Source: Bacteroidales bacterium (lineage in GTDB: Bacteria; Bacteroidota; Bacteroidia; Bacteroidales; UBA4181). Taken from it: a stretch of DNA of 43,232 bases. The DNA is taken from assembly GCA_031275285.1 (NCBI GenBank), contig JAISOY010000032.1:1-43232 (forward strand), written 5' to 3'. Of this stretch, positions 18,853 to 27,729 are shown in pieces (position 1 is the stretch's first letter; each line of letters starts with the position of its first letter). Made by a program: the position numbers and the translations under genes. Below the pieces are notes generated by a model. That model saw only the letters and a list, made by a program, of their open reading frames with translations, had not been told where the DNA came from and searched no databases.

Positions 18853-19404
18853 ATGTTTCCCTGTTGCATCATAAAAAACAACCAGATCAGTGTAAATAAC
18901 CGGATAGTCTTCCAAGCTTCCGATCATACTGATTTTGGAGTATTTATTAAAATGGCTTTCAAACATCTGGATATAGACTATCCTAAATTTTATAAGATGG
19001 ATCGCTTATGTAAACTGGGATTTCTTGCTGCAGAGTATTTGTTTTACGGAGATCCGGAATGTCATCCGGAAGAATCTACAGCTATCATATTGGCTAATTC
19101 TACCGGATCTCATTACAGCGATATGAGGCATTATGAAACCATCAGGGATCCTGAAAATATACAACCCAGTCCTTCTGTGTTTGTATACACACTCCCCAAC
19201 ATTGTTATTGGCGAAATCGCTATCCGACACGGAATAAAAGGAGAAAATGCTTTTTTTATCTGCAGGGACAAAGAAGAAAGCACTGTCCAGGATTATGCCA
19301 ATACTTTACTTTCCAACCATATCACCCGTTCTTGCCTTACCGGATGGGTGGATTATTATCATGATACGGATTATCTCGCCGAACTTTTCTGGATAAAAGC
19401 ATGA
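18853..19404 (+). CDS. Short beta-ketoacyl-synthase-like protein
   Basis: 183 residues, no signal. Thiolase-fold signature pieces: SDHTDFGVFIKMAF, STAIILANSTGSHYSDM, then SPSVFVYTLPNIVIGEIAIR, which lines up with the segment before the active-site cysteine in FabF-type synthases. After HGIKGENAFFICRD the sequence holds one cysteine near the expected place but the usual A-C-x-S/A-G box is absent, and the C-terminal half with both catalytic histidines is missing. Full synthases are about 410 residues, so this is a half-length homologue. Small 3-oxoacyl-ACP-synthase-like proteins are annotated in Bacteroidota; their role is unclear. It overlaps the next gene by ATGA. Confidence 0.6.
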   Translation: MFPCCIIKNNQISVNNRIVFQASDHTDFGVFIKMAFKHLDIDYPKFYKMDRLCKLGFLAAEYLFYGDPECHPEESTAIILANSTGSHYSDMRHYETIRDPENIQPSPSVFVYTLPNIVIGEIAIRHGIKGENAFFICRDKEESTVQDYANTLLSNHITRSCLTGWVDYYHDTDYLAELFWIKA

Positions 19405-20300
19405 GCATTAAATTACTTACCCCAAAACATTGGATCGATTATGAACTGATCGATTCCGGCAATTTCGAAAAACTGGAACGTTTTGGTAAATATATCCTGT
19501 CACGTCCGGAACCGCAGGCTGTATGGAACAAATCCCTTTCCGGAAAGGATTGGGATGATATGGCTCATGCTGTCTTCCGCAAAGAAACCGGAAAAGGCAA
19601 CCAACATGAAAATGACCGCGGTGAATGGATACTCCGGAATGGCATGCCACAACAATGGTGGATACAATACCAATATGCCGGAATGTCACTACGGTTCCGG
19701 CTCGGATTGACCGCATTCAAACATGTCGGGATCTTCCCCGAGCAAGCAGAAAACTGGAATTTCATATATGATCAGATCAAAAGTATGCCTGTAACATCCC
19801 CACGGTTATTAAATCTTTTTGCATATACAGGTGGCGCTTCGTTAGCGGCAAAAGCAGCAGGAGCCGATGTTACCCATGTAGATTCCGTCAAACAGGTCAT
19901 CAACTGGAGCCGTGAGAACATGGAGGCGAGTCGTCTTTCGGATATCCGATGGATCGTAGATGATGCGATGAAATTTGTCCGCAGGGAGATCAAACGTGAA
20001 AAGCAATATCATGGGATTATTCTCGACCCGCCTGCATATGGACGTGGACCGGAAGGAGAAAAATGGATACTGGAAGACAGCATCAATGAATTAACAGGAC
20101 TCTGCTGTAAATTGCTGGTCCCGCAATCATCATTCCTCATCTTAAACCTTTATTCAATGGGGTTCTCGGCTTTGATTGCCGAGAACCTGATCAGATCCTT
20201 CCTTCCCGACATTAAAAGCGAATACGGGGAATTGTTCCTTCCGGACCGGTCCGGGAAACAATTACCACTGGGCGTATTCGTAAGAGGAATTAACGGATAA
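19401..20300 (+). CDS. Class I SAM-dependent methyltransferase, RlmI/RlmK-like
   Basis: 299 residues. The Rossmann core starts at about 133 with LLNLFAYTGGASLAAKAAGA (motif I) and HVDSVKQVINWSREN (motif II), and has the base-methyltransferase-like motif ILDPPAYGRGP at about 207. This is the pattern of PF10672, the family of 23S rRNA m5C1962 methyltransferases, but the protein lacks the N-terminal PUA domain of E. coli RlmI. Substrate RNA is therefore only likely. Its ATG is inside the TGA of the upstream gene (ATGA), so translation is coupled to the ketosynthase-like protein. Confidence 0.8.
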   Translation: MSIKLLTPKHWIDYELIDSGNFEKLERFGKYILSRPEPQAVWNKSLSGKDWDDMAHAVFRKETGKGNQHENDRGEWILRNGMPQQWWIQYQYAGMSLRFRLGLTAFKHVGIFPEQAENWNFIYDQIKSMPVTSPRLLNLFAYTGGASLAAKAAGADVTHVDSVKQVINWSRENMEASRLSDIRWIVDDAMKFVRREIKREKQYHGIILDPPAYGRGPEGEKWILEDSINELTGLCCKLLVPQSSFLILNLYSMGFSALIAENLIRSFLPDIKSEYGELFLPDRSGKQLPLGVFVRGING

Positions 20301-20315
20301 TATATTTAAGGTTGA

Positions 20316-21692
20316 TTACACTTTTGGCAATTTCCAGGGAGAACGATAATAAGCCTTAGCTAACTGATTGGCCTTTTTATTATCAAAAGTATTGGTTTTG
20401 TTGTCCCATTTAAGTGCACTTCCTACACGGCTGGATATGTTGCCCATATGACTCAGGATAGCTACTTTTGCACCAATCTCTATGTCACATTTGGGGAGTT
20501 CCCTTGTTTTAATACATTTGAGCATATTACCCACGTGATTGTATAATCCTTTCCCTTCACCTTTTTTCCAGGAAACTGCTTCCATCCGTGGTGTAGCTTG
20601 TTTTCGTTCCGCATCACAAGGATAGCAATAGGGAAATATACGGCCATTATTATTCAGTTCAGGACGAACCTCCCATCCTCCCCTTGTCAATAATAATGTT
20701 CCATTCTCCCCAAAAAAGGCAACTCCTTCTTTTTTGTCAAACAATCCGGTTCCAATGCCACAGGCATGGTCCCAAATAATATTAAAATCAGGATATTTAT
20801 AGGTGACCATCAATGTGTCCGGGGTTTCCATTGCATCATCAGGATAAGCATATTTTCCTCCAGCTCCGTATACATATGAAGGTAAGCCGACATTCATCCC
20901 CTCAAGTGCGTAATCTAATAGATGTACACCCCAGTCTGCCATTAACCCCCCTGCATAATCCCAGAAAAACCGGAAGTTATAATGAAACCGATTGTCATTA
21001 TAAGGCTTTTTAGGTGCGGGTCCAAGCCACATGTCATAATCGACACCAGCAGGCGGATTTGAATCTGGAACTACCGGAAGTGTCCATTTACTGGGTTGAT
21101 AGGCCCAGACTTTTACAGTACGGACGCGTCCTAATTTTCCACTCCGGACAAATGCGGCTGCTTCGTCCCAGTGCGGATCACTACGTTGCCATTGTCCAAC
21201 CTGTACAATACGGTTGTATTTCCGTGTCGCCTTCACCATCAGGTTACATTCTTCAATCGTATTGGAAAGCGGCTTTTCAACATAAACATCCTTACCGGAT
21301 TCACATGCTGCTACCAATGGAAGGCAATGCCAATGATCAGGAGTTCCTATAATAACCACATCCACATCTTTGTTGTCAATTACTTTCCGCCAATCTTTCT
21401 CCAACTGTGGTGGCTTTTTTCCTGTCTTTTTTTCGATATCGGCAGCACGCTTATTCAACCATTCATCATCAATATCACAAAGTGAAACACATTCCACTTC
21501 CGGATATCGCAGGAATGCTTCTAAATTACTCCATCCTTGATTACGACAACCGATGAGCCCTACTTTTATTTTGTTACTCGGGGCTTTCTGACCAAAGACT
21601 TCGGACAAGCCTCCGGAAACAAATGAACCAGCACTGATTACTGCCGCTCCCATTAGTGTGTTTTTTAAAAAATTACGTCTTTCCATAATCAT
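20316..21692 (-). CDS. Exported Gfo/Idh/MocA family oxidoreductase, copy 1
   Basis: 458 residues. N-terminal RRNFLKNTLMGAAVISAGS is a Tat-type signal. The NAD(P)-binding Rossmann motif is GLIGCRNQGWSNLEAF and the EKP catalytic block is DVYVEKPLSN. A C-terminal alpha/beta domain carries GGLMADWGVHLLDYAL, ending in YRSPWKLPKV. This is the common secreted oxidoreductase subgroup of Bacteroidota that acts on sugars or related polyols; substrate unknown. Together with 21775-23091 it forms a tandem pair of paralogues in the same direction with 82 bases between, probably one transcript. The start ATG could be one of two nearby (MIMERR). Confidence 0.85.
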   Translation of the reverse strand: MIMERRNFLKNTLMGAAVISAGSFVSGGLSEVFGQKAPSNKIKVGLIGCRNQGWSNLEAFLRYPEVECVSLCDIDDEWLNKRAADIEKKTGKKPPQLEKDWRKVIDNKDVDVVIIGTPDHWHCLPLVAACESGKDVYVEKPLSNTIEECNLMVKATRKYNRIVQVGQWQRSDPHWDEAAAFVRSGKLGRVRTVKVWAYQPSKWTLPVVPDSNPPAGVDYDMWLGPAPKKPYNDNRFHYNFRFFWDYAGGLMADWGVHLLDYALEGMNVGLPSYVYGAGGKYAYPDDAMETPDTLMVTYKYPDFNIIWDHACGIGTGLFDKKEGVAFFGENGTLLLTRGGWEVRPELNNNGRIFPYCYPCDAERKQATPRMEAVSWKKGEGKGLYNHVGNMLKCIKTRELPKCDIEIGAKVAILSHMGNISSRVGSALKWDNKTNTFDNKKANQLAKAYYRSPWKLPKV

Positions 21693-21774
21693 TATTATTG
21701 GGTTTGCTATTTTGCCTTGAATCTCCGTGTCCGCACACGGATCTTACTCCACAAAAGGTTTTTAAAGAATATTA

Positions 21775-23091
21775 TTATACTTTCGGTAATTTCCAAGGAG
21801 AACGATATTGGGGAACCAGATAAGCATTGGCCCCTCTATCGTTGGTAAATTTTGTTCCGTTCCATACCAGTTTTTTCCCCGTACGGTATGCAATATTCCC
21901 TAATTGAGAAAATTTCGCAATATGTGCGCCTATCTCTATACTGGCATTTGTATTCCTGTTCCGTGCCTTAATGCACTCTAAATGATTTTTCACATGTAAA
22001 TTTAAACCTCCTGCCCCATATCGTCTGGTAAAAGGAATAGCCTCCATCCGTTGTTTGCCATTTACTTTTTCAGGAATTACTTCCCATCCATCACGGTTAA
22101 GCACTAATGTACCATTTTCCCCAACGAAACCCAATCCATGATTACGGCCATAATAACCGTCATCAATTCCAATGGCATGATCCCAAAAAACAGTAAAATC
22201 ATCAAATGTATAGATGGTCTGTAACAAATCGGGGGTCTCACAGGCATCATCAGGGTAGCCAAATTTACCTCCGGAAGCCATAATATTGTTGGGTGTATGC
22301 ACATTCATAGCGTAAAGGGCATAGTCCAGTAAATGAACTCCCCAATCGGTCATTAGGCCGCCGGCATAGTCCCAAAACCAACGAAATGTAAAATGAAACC
22401 GGTTTCTGTTGAATGGACGTTTTGGTGCTGGCCCTAACCACATATCATAATCCACTCCCTGAGGAACCGGTTCATCCGGTTTTACCGGAATTGACGGACA
22501 CCAACCCTGATATGAAAATACCCTTACCGTTCGTATTTTCCCCAATTTCCCGGATTGAACATAATTAACCGCATCCTGCCAATGCGGGTCACTACGTTGC
22601 CATTGTCCAACCTGAACAACACGATCATATTTTTGTGCCGCCTTTACCATCAGATTGCATTCTTCAATACTATTCCCGATAGGTTTTTCACAATAAACGT
22701 CCTTTCCGGCTTCACATGCTGAAACCATTTGTAGGCAATGCCAGTGATCCGGTGTTGCCACGACTACCAGGTCGACGTTTTTATCATCGATAAGTTTTCT
22801 CCAGTCCTTATATAAATTAGCTGGTTTTTTTCCACTCTTTTTTTCAACATCCTGCGCTCTTTGGTGTAGTGGCTGATCATCGATATCACATAATGCAACA
22901 CATTCAACTTCCGGTTGATCCAGAAATGAATTTAAGTCACTCCATCCCATACCCTTACAACCTATCAGACCAATAGAAATCCTTTCAGAGGGTGCCACCT
23001 TTCCTTCAAGGGCGTACAAAGAACGTGGAACAACTACTGACGCTGCTCCCAGTGCAAGAATCTGTTGTACAAAATCTCTACGGTTACTCAT
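21775..23091 (-). CDS. Exported Gfo/Idh/MocA family oxidoreductase, copy 2
   Basis: 438 residues, first of the tandem pair in transcript order. RRDFVQQILALGAASVVVP is the Tat-type signal. Blocks match copy 1 closely: GLIGCKGMGWSDLNSF, VYCEKPIGNSIEECNLMVKA, VQVGQWQRSDPHW and GGLMTDWGVHLLDYAL, ending in YRSPWKLPKV. The two differ most in the signal and the mid-region; copy 1 has an extra stretch with FPYCYPCDAERKQA that copy 2 lacks. They arose by duplication and may act on related substrates or as partners. yebC lies 27 bases upstream. Confidence 0.85.
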   Translation of the reverse strand: MSNRRDFVQQILALGAASVVVPRSLYALEGKVAPSERISIGLIGCKGMGWSDLNSFLDQPEVECVALCDIDDQPLHQRAQDVEKKSGKKPANLYKDWRKLIDDKNVDLVVVATPDHWHCLQMVSACEAGKDVYCEKPIGNSIEECNLMVKAAQKYDRVVQVGQWQRSDPHWQDAVNYVQSGKLGKIRTVRVFSYQGWCPSIPVKPDEPVPQGVDYDMWLGPAPKRPFNRNRFHFTFRWFWDYAGGLMTDWGVHLLDYALYAMNVHTPNNIMASGGKFGYPDDACETPDLLQTIYTFDDFTVFWDHAIGIDDGYYGRNHGLGFVGENGTLVLNRDGWEVIPEKVNGKQRMEAIPFTRRYGAGGLNLHVKNHLECIKARNRNTNASIEIGAHIAKFSQLGNIAYRTGKKLVWNGTKFTNDRGANAYLVPQYRSPWKLPKV

Positions 23092-23118
23092 AGGATCGGT
23101 CTTAATTTAGTTCTTTAT

Positions 23119-23832
23119 TTAGTTCTTTATATTATGAAAAACATTCTGAACATCTTCATCTTCTTCAAATCGGATAAGGAGTTTTTCTATTTCTTCAGTT
23201 TGTTCATCGGTCAATTCTTTTGTATCAAGAGGGATGCGTTCGAATTCACAACTCAACACATCAAATCCATTGTCTTCAAGATATTTCTGCAATGCTCCAT
23301 AAGAGGAAAATTCGGCATAAATAATAATCTCCCCATCATCCACAAAAATCTCATCAACACCAAAATCAATCAAATCAAGTTCAAATTCTTCCAGATCAAT
23401 CCCTTCTTTTTCCTTTACCTTGAATACACATTTGCGTTCAAACATGAAATCAACAGATCCGGATGTCCCTAGTGAACCGTTAAACTTATTAAAATAACTA
23501 CGTACATTGGCTACTGTACGGGTAGGGTTATCAGTTGCTGTTTCCACCATAATGGCAATCCCGAAAGGACCATATCCTTCATAGACAATTTCTTTATAAT
23601 CTGCCTGATCCTTCGAAGTTGCCTTTTTGATAGCCCTCTCTACATTCTCTTTAGGCATATTAGCCTCACGACTCATCTGGATCAATACCCGTAAACGGGG
23701 GTTATTGTCAGAATCAGGTCCACCCTCCTTGACTGCAATCGTAATATCTTTACCTAGTTTGGTAAATGTTTTGGCCATATTGCCCCACCGTTTCATTTTC
23801 CGGGCTTTCCGGTATTCAAATGCTCTTCCCAT
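23119..23832 (-). CDS. yebC: YebC/PmpR (TACO1) family protein
   Basis: 237 residues, cytoplasmic. It has the family N-terminus (MGRAFEYRKARKMKRWGNMA), the block GGPDSDNNPRLRVLIQMS, then EIVYEGYGPFGIAIMVETAT and a conserved C-terminal alpha/beta part. The family was long called a transcriptional regulator; more recent work assigns many members to translation, relieving ribosome stalling. Which role holds here cannot be seen. It begins 3 bases after the Wzz-like gene stops, so it is translated from the same message and probably depends on that gene's promoter. Confidence 0.95.
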   Translation of the reverse strand: MGRAFEYRKARKMKRWGNMAKTFTKLGKDITIAVKEGGPDSDNNPRLRVLIQMSREANMPKENVERAIKKATSKDQADYKEIVYEGYGPFGIAIMVETATDNPTRTVANVRSYFNKFNGSLGTSGSVDFMFERKCVFKVKEKEGIDLEEFELDLIDFGVDEIFVDDGEIIIYAEFSSYGALQKYLEDNGFDVLSCEFERIPLDTKELTDEQTEEIEKLLIRFEEDEDVQNVFHNIKN

Positions 23833-23835
23833 AGA

Positions 23836-24819
23836 TCAATTGTTTGCAGGATTTTCTTTAATTAATGTCCAGATTTTTTTCCGGAATTGCCAGATAACAG
23901 CACAAACAAGCCCAAGTCCTGCCCCAATTAATCCCCATTTTAATGCACGAGAAGTCATCGGCTGTTCCTCCTGAGATAAGGGAGTAAAATCCTGAACAAT
24001 AATCATCACATCTTCATTATACATTTCCAAATCTCTCTCCAAACCTTGTTTTTTGTTATAAAGCGCCAGTAGATCCTCATGAAAAAGCTTCGCTTCCGGT
24101 TTTATTAAAAAATATTCTTTTGTGGAGTTTGAAAATGGATTCTGCTTGTATTGAAAGCGCTGAAGATCATCTATTTTTTGTATCTCAACTTCCAATTCTG
24201 AAATATATGACTTTTTCTGTGCTTGTGAAAGCTCATGCGATCTATTGATATATTGGTTAGTTTTAATATATTTCATTATATGTTCACGCAACATTGGAAA
24301 TATGTCTTCATCAAGTACTGATGCTTTAAGAAATAAATAGGAAGGAACACGTACCTGGTTGGTGTCCCTTGGATTATAAGTTTCGTCATAATCTGCTTCA
24401 ATAACCCCGCTTTTATTGTAATCAATACCATAATATGCTTTGATGGATACCACTTTCCGGGCATCTTCTTCGGTGATCCCGATAAAATTGGCAAGAATTT
24501 TCGGTTTGCCATTTGTAGCAGCCAGCTTATTGATATGATCGATCACCACCGAGTTATCCACATCTCCGGTACGGGCCTCCAAAACAGAAGAGTAAACAGT
24601 AGGTGTAAGGACATAGTATAGAATCCCGGCAATAGCGCCTAATGCTGCAAATGACACAATCCATCCCAATTTCCGAATAATAAATATGATGATGGATAAG
24701 AAAAAATTCCCTATCTGGATAAGGAAGGATACAAATGCACTCCATACCCGGGAACAAAATTCAAAAATATCTATCTCATCAGATTGGTTTTGTTTTTTCT
24801 GTATTTCAGAATTTTCCAT
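23836..24819 (-). CDS. Wzz/chain-length-determinant-like inner membrane protein
   Basis: 327 residues. Helix around 33-75 (FLIQIGNFFLSIIIF then WIVSFAALGAIAGILYYVL), a long periplasmic alpha-helical part with a coiled coil (about 190-260, ELEVEIQKIDDL), and a second membrane helix (about 291-313, WGLIGAGLGLVCAVIW). This is the Wzz layout (PF02706), used in polysaccharide chain-length control, although no polymerase, flippase or glycosyltransferase genes are nearby. It is transcribed ahead of yebC. A TATTTTTG box at 24852-24859 (minus) is a possible promoter, without a clear -33. Confidence 0.75.
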   Translation of the reverse strand: MENSEIQKKQNQSDEIDIFEFCSRVWSAFVSFLIQIGNFFLSIIIFIIRKLGWIVSFAALGAIAGILYYVLTPTVYSSVLEARTGDVDNSVVIDHINKLAATNGKPKILANFIGITEEDARKVVSIKAYYGIDYNKSGVIEADYDETYNPRDTNQVRVPSYLFLKASVLDEDIFPMLREHIMKYIKTNQYINRSHELSQAQKKSYISELEVEIQKIDDLQRFQYKQNPFSNSTKEYFLIKPEAKLFHEDLLALYNKKQGLERDLEMYNEDVMIIVQDFTPLSQEEQPMTSRALKWGLIGAGLGLVCAVIWQFRKKIWTLIKENPANN

Positions 24820-24951
24820 TTTTTAAATTATAAATTTGATATATCAGGCATCAAAAATAAAAAGATTTCTTTAATTTATTGTGATTATCGATTGAATTAT
24901 ATTCGGCACCTACTGTAATTATCTTATCACTCCTTATGTCGGTATTTTTAT

Positions 24952-24959
24952 TAATTTTG
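24952..24959 (+). promoter_or_regulatory. -7 promoter box of the esterase-gldG transcript
   Basis: TAATTTTG matches TAnnTTTG, 33 bases ahead of the ATG at 24993. No strong TTTG at -33. Confidence 0.4.
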
Positions 24960-24992
24960 TAATCACTTTTTAGTAATTATTCAAAAGATACA

Positions 24993-25901
24993 ATGAAACG
25001 CCTTTTCACATCATTATCTATCATATTAATGATCAGCAATATAATCATTGCCCAAAAACCTATTGAGATGCCATTATGGCCCAAAGGCGCTCCTGAAAGT
25101 AATGGAATTAATGAAACTGAAATTACCGAAAACAACTTTTTTGTACGTAATATCAGTGAAGGATCAATGTTTGTCTCCCATCCGGAAAAGAAAAACAATA
25201 CAGGGGCAGCTGTGGTAATTTGTCCCGGAGGAGGTTATGCAGGAGAAGCCATCTACCATGAAGGACATGATTTTGCAAAATGGCTTGTTGAAAAAGGGGT
25301 GACAGCCATTGTCTTAAAATATCGTCTGCCCAATAAAAAGCATTTTATTCCTTTAAAGGATGCTCAACGGGCATTACAAATAGTCAGGTATCACGCGGAA
25401 GAATGGGAGATCAATCCGTTAAAAATCGGCATTGCCGGATTTTCTGCTGGAGGCCATCTGGCATCTACAGCCGGAACGCATTTTAATGCAGGTAATCTTT
25501 CTGCGGCCGATCCCATTGAACGAGTAAGCAATCGCCCCGACTTCATGATCCTTTTTTATCCGGTCATTACTATGAAAGAGGAATTTACCCATATGGGATC
25601 CCGTAATAATTTGATAGGTAATAACTATAATGCACAATTAGTCAAATTATATTCTAATGAGGAACATGTTACGGCCGAAACTCCTCCAACCTTTCTTATT
25701 CTGAGCGATGATGATAAAACAGTAATACCACGTAATAGTATTGAGTTTTATTCGGCTTTAAAACAATATCAGATCCCTGCTGCTTTATACATTATTCCAT
25801 CAGGAGGACATGGTTGGGGAACCAATCCTGAAAAAGATCAATTCAAAGAATGGAGTATCCCTTTGAGTGATTGGCTACTCAAAACAATCATAAAAAAATA
25901 A
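24993..25901 (+). CDS. Secreted alpha/beta-hydrolase, probable carbohydrate or lipid esterase
   Basis: 302 residues. Signal peptide 1-20 (LTSLS-type hydrophobic core, cleavage near IIAQ). Oxyanion-hole block VICPGGGYAGEA (HGGG-like), nucleophile S151 in GFSAGGHLAS, probable acid D240/D241 in ILSDDDKTV and H273 in SGGHGWG. This is the BD-FAE/acetyl-xylan-esterase-like group common in Bacteroidota; substrate not known. The gldG ATG lies 17 bases past its stop, so they share a transcript. Confidence 0.85.
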   Translation: MKRLFTSLSIILMISNIIIAQKPIEMPLWPKGAPESNGINETEITENNFFVRNISEGSMFVSHPEKKNNTGAAVVICPGGGYAGEAIYHEGHDFAKWLVEKGVTAIVLKYRLPNKKHFIPLKDAQRALQIVRYHAEEWEINPLKIGIAGFSAGGHLASTAGTHFNAGNLSAADPIERVSNRPDFMILFYPVITMKEEFTHMGSRNNLIGNNYNAQLVKLYSNEEHVTAETPPTFLILSDDDKTVIPRNSIEFYSALKQYQIPAALYIIPSGGHGWGTNPEKDQFKEWSIPLSDWLLKTIIKK

Positions 25902-25918
25902 CCATTCTTAGTATCAAT

Positions 25919-27619
25919 ATGAAAAAAAGAAATATTCGTCGATGCGTTATTGGGATACTGGCATTACTGTTGCTAGGACTGATTTCATCCAGGTATTTTT
26001 TCAGGATCGACCTTACTACAGAAAAACGATACACACTCTCTGATGAGACAAAGCACATATTGCGCCAATTAGACGCTCCTTTGTATCTTGATATTTATTT
26101 AGATGGTGAAATGCCTGCAGAATTCCGCAGATTAAAGAATAATGTCCGTGAAATACTTGATGATTTCAAAAGCTATTCACGAGACAGGTTATCTTATCAT
26201 TTCATTAATCCTTCGGATGCCGTTGATACCAAAGATAGGGAACATTTCTATCAAGAGCTGGAAAAAATAGGGCTTCGTAAAACCAGCGTGAATATAACCA
26301 ATAAGGATGGTAATCTATCGCAACAGACTATTTTTCCCGGAACCGTTATCTCGTATAAAGATCGGATGGTGGCTGTTAATCTACTGAGTGATAACAGGGT
26401 ATTATCTCCAGATGTAATATTAAACGCATCCATTGAATCTCTTGAATACGAATTAATTAAAGCCATTCATCTGTTGAGTGTCGATAGTATCGGGAAAATA
26501 GCCTTTATTATCGGCCATGGAGAGCTTAGCCGGGCTGAAACTTATGATTTTGCGTTTGAATGTGCCAATTCACACGACGTGGATCGAAAAATCATTGACG
26601 GACAAATAGATGCATTAGATGATTATAAGGCCATAATCATTGCTAAGCCTCAGAAAGCATTTGAGGAAAAGGATAAATATATCATTGATCAATATATTAT
26701 GCGTGGAGGAAAAGTAATGTGGCTGATGGATGCAGTTGATGTCAATACTGATAGTTTATTCTCGATTGGATATACATTTGCATTGGCTTCTCAACTTAAT
26801 CTGGAAGATCAATTATTTAATTATGGAGTGCGTGTCAATCCCTACCTGATACAAGATGTCAATAATAATGGTATCCCTGTGACATTGGCAGATGGTTCTT
26901 CGCAGCCTACCCCAGCTCCATGGTTGTATTATCCCGTAGTTACCCCTTCTGCAAATCATGTAATCACTAGATATTTGAATCCGGTATGGTTACGTTATGC
27001 TAATGATATTGATACGGTAGGAAGTAGCTCTGATATTACTAAGACAGTTTTATTACAATCCTCCCAGATTTCACGTATTAAAACTGCTCCATTCATGATT
27101 TACCTTGACGAAGTCACTCAAATCATTGATAAAAAGCAATTTAATAAACCACATAGGATTACTGCAGTTTTACTTGAAGGAAAATTCCCATCATTGTATC
27201 GCAGCAGGAATGCAAAGAGCCTTTTCCCCGATCTCGATAAAAAGCAGATCACATCTAGTGTCGAGACTAAAATGATTGTTGTATCTGACGGTGACATTGC
27301 CCGCAATGACGTTCGCAATACTCCCCAAGGACAAGTTGCATCCACTAATCCTCTCGGCTATGATCGCTATAGCAGACATCCATTCGGGAATAAGGATTTC
27401 CTGGTAAATGCCGTCGACTACTTAACCGATGATGCAGGATTAATGAAACTACGAAATCGTGAATTCCAACTACGTTTACTCAATAAACAGAAAGTGGCGA
27501 AGGAACAGGTAAAGTGGCAAATAATCAATGTCGTACTTCCTGTTATCCTTATTATATGCGGAGGTATCTTATATGGCCGATGGCGCAAATACAAGTACGG
27601 CCGTATCATTGGCAGGTGA
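25919..27619 (+). CDS. gldG: GldG, gliding-motility-type ABC transporter auxiliary protein
   Basis: 566 residues. I use the ATG at 25919: an in-frame start at 25871 would overlap the esterase gene by 31 bases and add a polar tail before the first helix. One membrane helix near the N-terminus (about 8-28), then RIDLTTEKRYTLSDETKHIL, the typical GldG opening, the domain with IGHGELSRAETYDF, and KVMWLMDAVDV. A second helix (about 534-556) ends the protein. GldG normally works with the GldA ATPase and GldF permease; neither gene is next to it here. GldG homologues exist in many non-gliding Bacteroidota, so motility is not implied. Confidence 0.85.
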   Translation: MKKRNIRRCVIGILALLLLGLISSRYFFRIDLTTEKRYTLSDETKHILRQLDAPLYLDIYLDGEMPAEFRRLKNNVREILDDFKSYSRDRLSYHFINPSDAVDTKDREHFYQELEKIGLRKTSVNITNKDGNLSQQTIFPGTVISYKDRMVAVNLLSDNRVLSPDVILNASIESLEYELIKAIHLLSVDSIGKIAFIIGHGELSRAETYDFAFECANSHDVDRKIIDGQIDALDDYKAIIIAKPQKAFEEKDKYIIDQYIMRGGKVMWLMDAVDVNTDSLFSIGYTFALASQLNLEDQLFNYGVRVNPYLIQDVNNNGIPVTLADGSSQPTPAPWLYYPVVTPSANHVITRYLNPVWLRYANDIDTVGSSSDITKTVLLQSSQISRIKTAPFMIYLDEVTQIIDKKQFNKPHRITAVLLEGKFPSLYRSRNAKSLFPDLDKKQITSSVETKMIVVSDGDIARNDVRNTPQGQVASTNPLGYDRYSRHPFGNKDFLVNAVDYLTDDAGLMKLRNREFQLRLLNKQKVAKEQVKWQIINVVLPVILIICGGILYGRWRKYKYGRIIGR

Positions 27620-27660
27620 CTTTCTGACAGAATGTCGCATTTATAGGTCAAAAATCCGGT

Positions 27661-27675
27661 TGGCATAATCATTGA
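27661..27675 (+). promoter_or_regulatory. Sigma54-like promoter ahead of dnaK
   Basis: TGGCAT (27661-27666), 5 bases, TTGA (27672-27675) follow the -24/-12 pattern TGGCAC-N5-TTGC with one mismatch in each box. The start would be near 27687, 43 bases before the dnaK ATG. A small inverted repeat, GACA-GAA-TGTC at 27626-27636, lies 24 bases upstream, where an activator could bind. No TAnnTTTG box was found upstream of dnaK. Confidence 0.4.
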
Positions 27676-27729
27676 ATAATATCAGATGAATATTTAATCA
27701 GATTTTTAACTTAAAATTATATACAGAAA

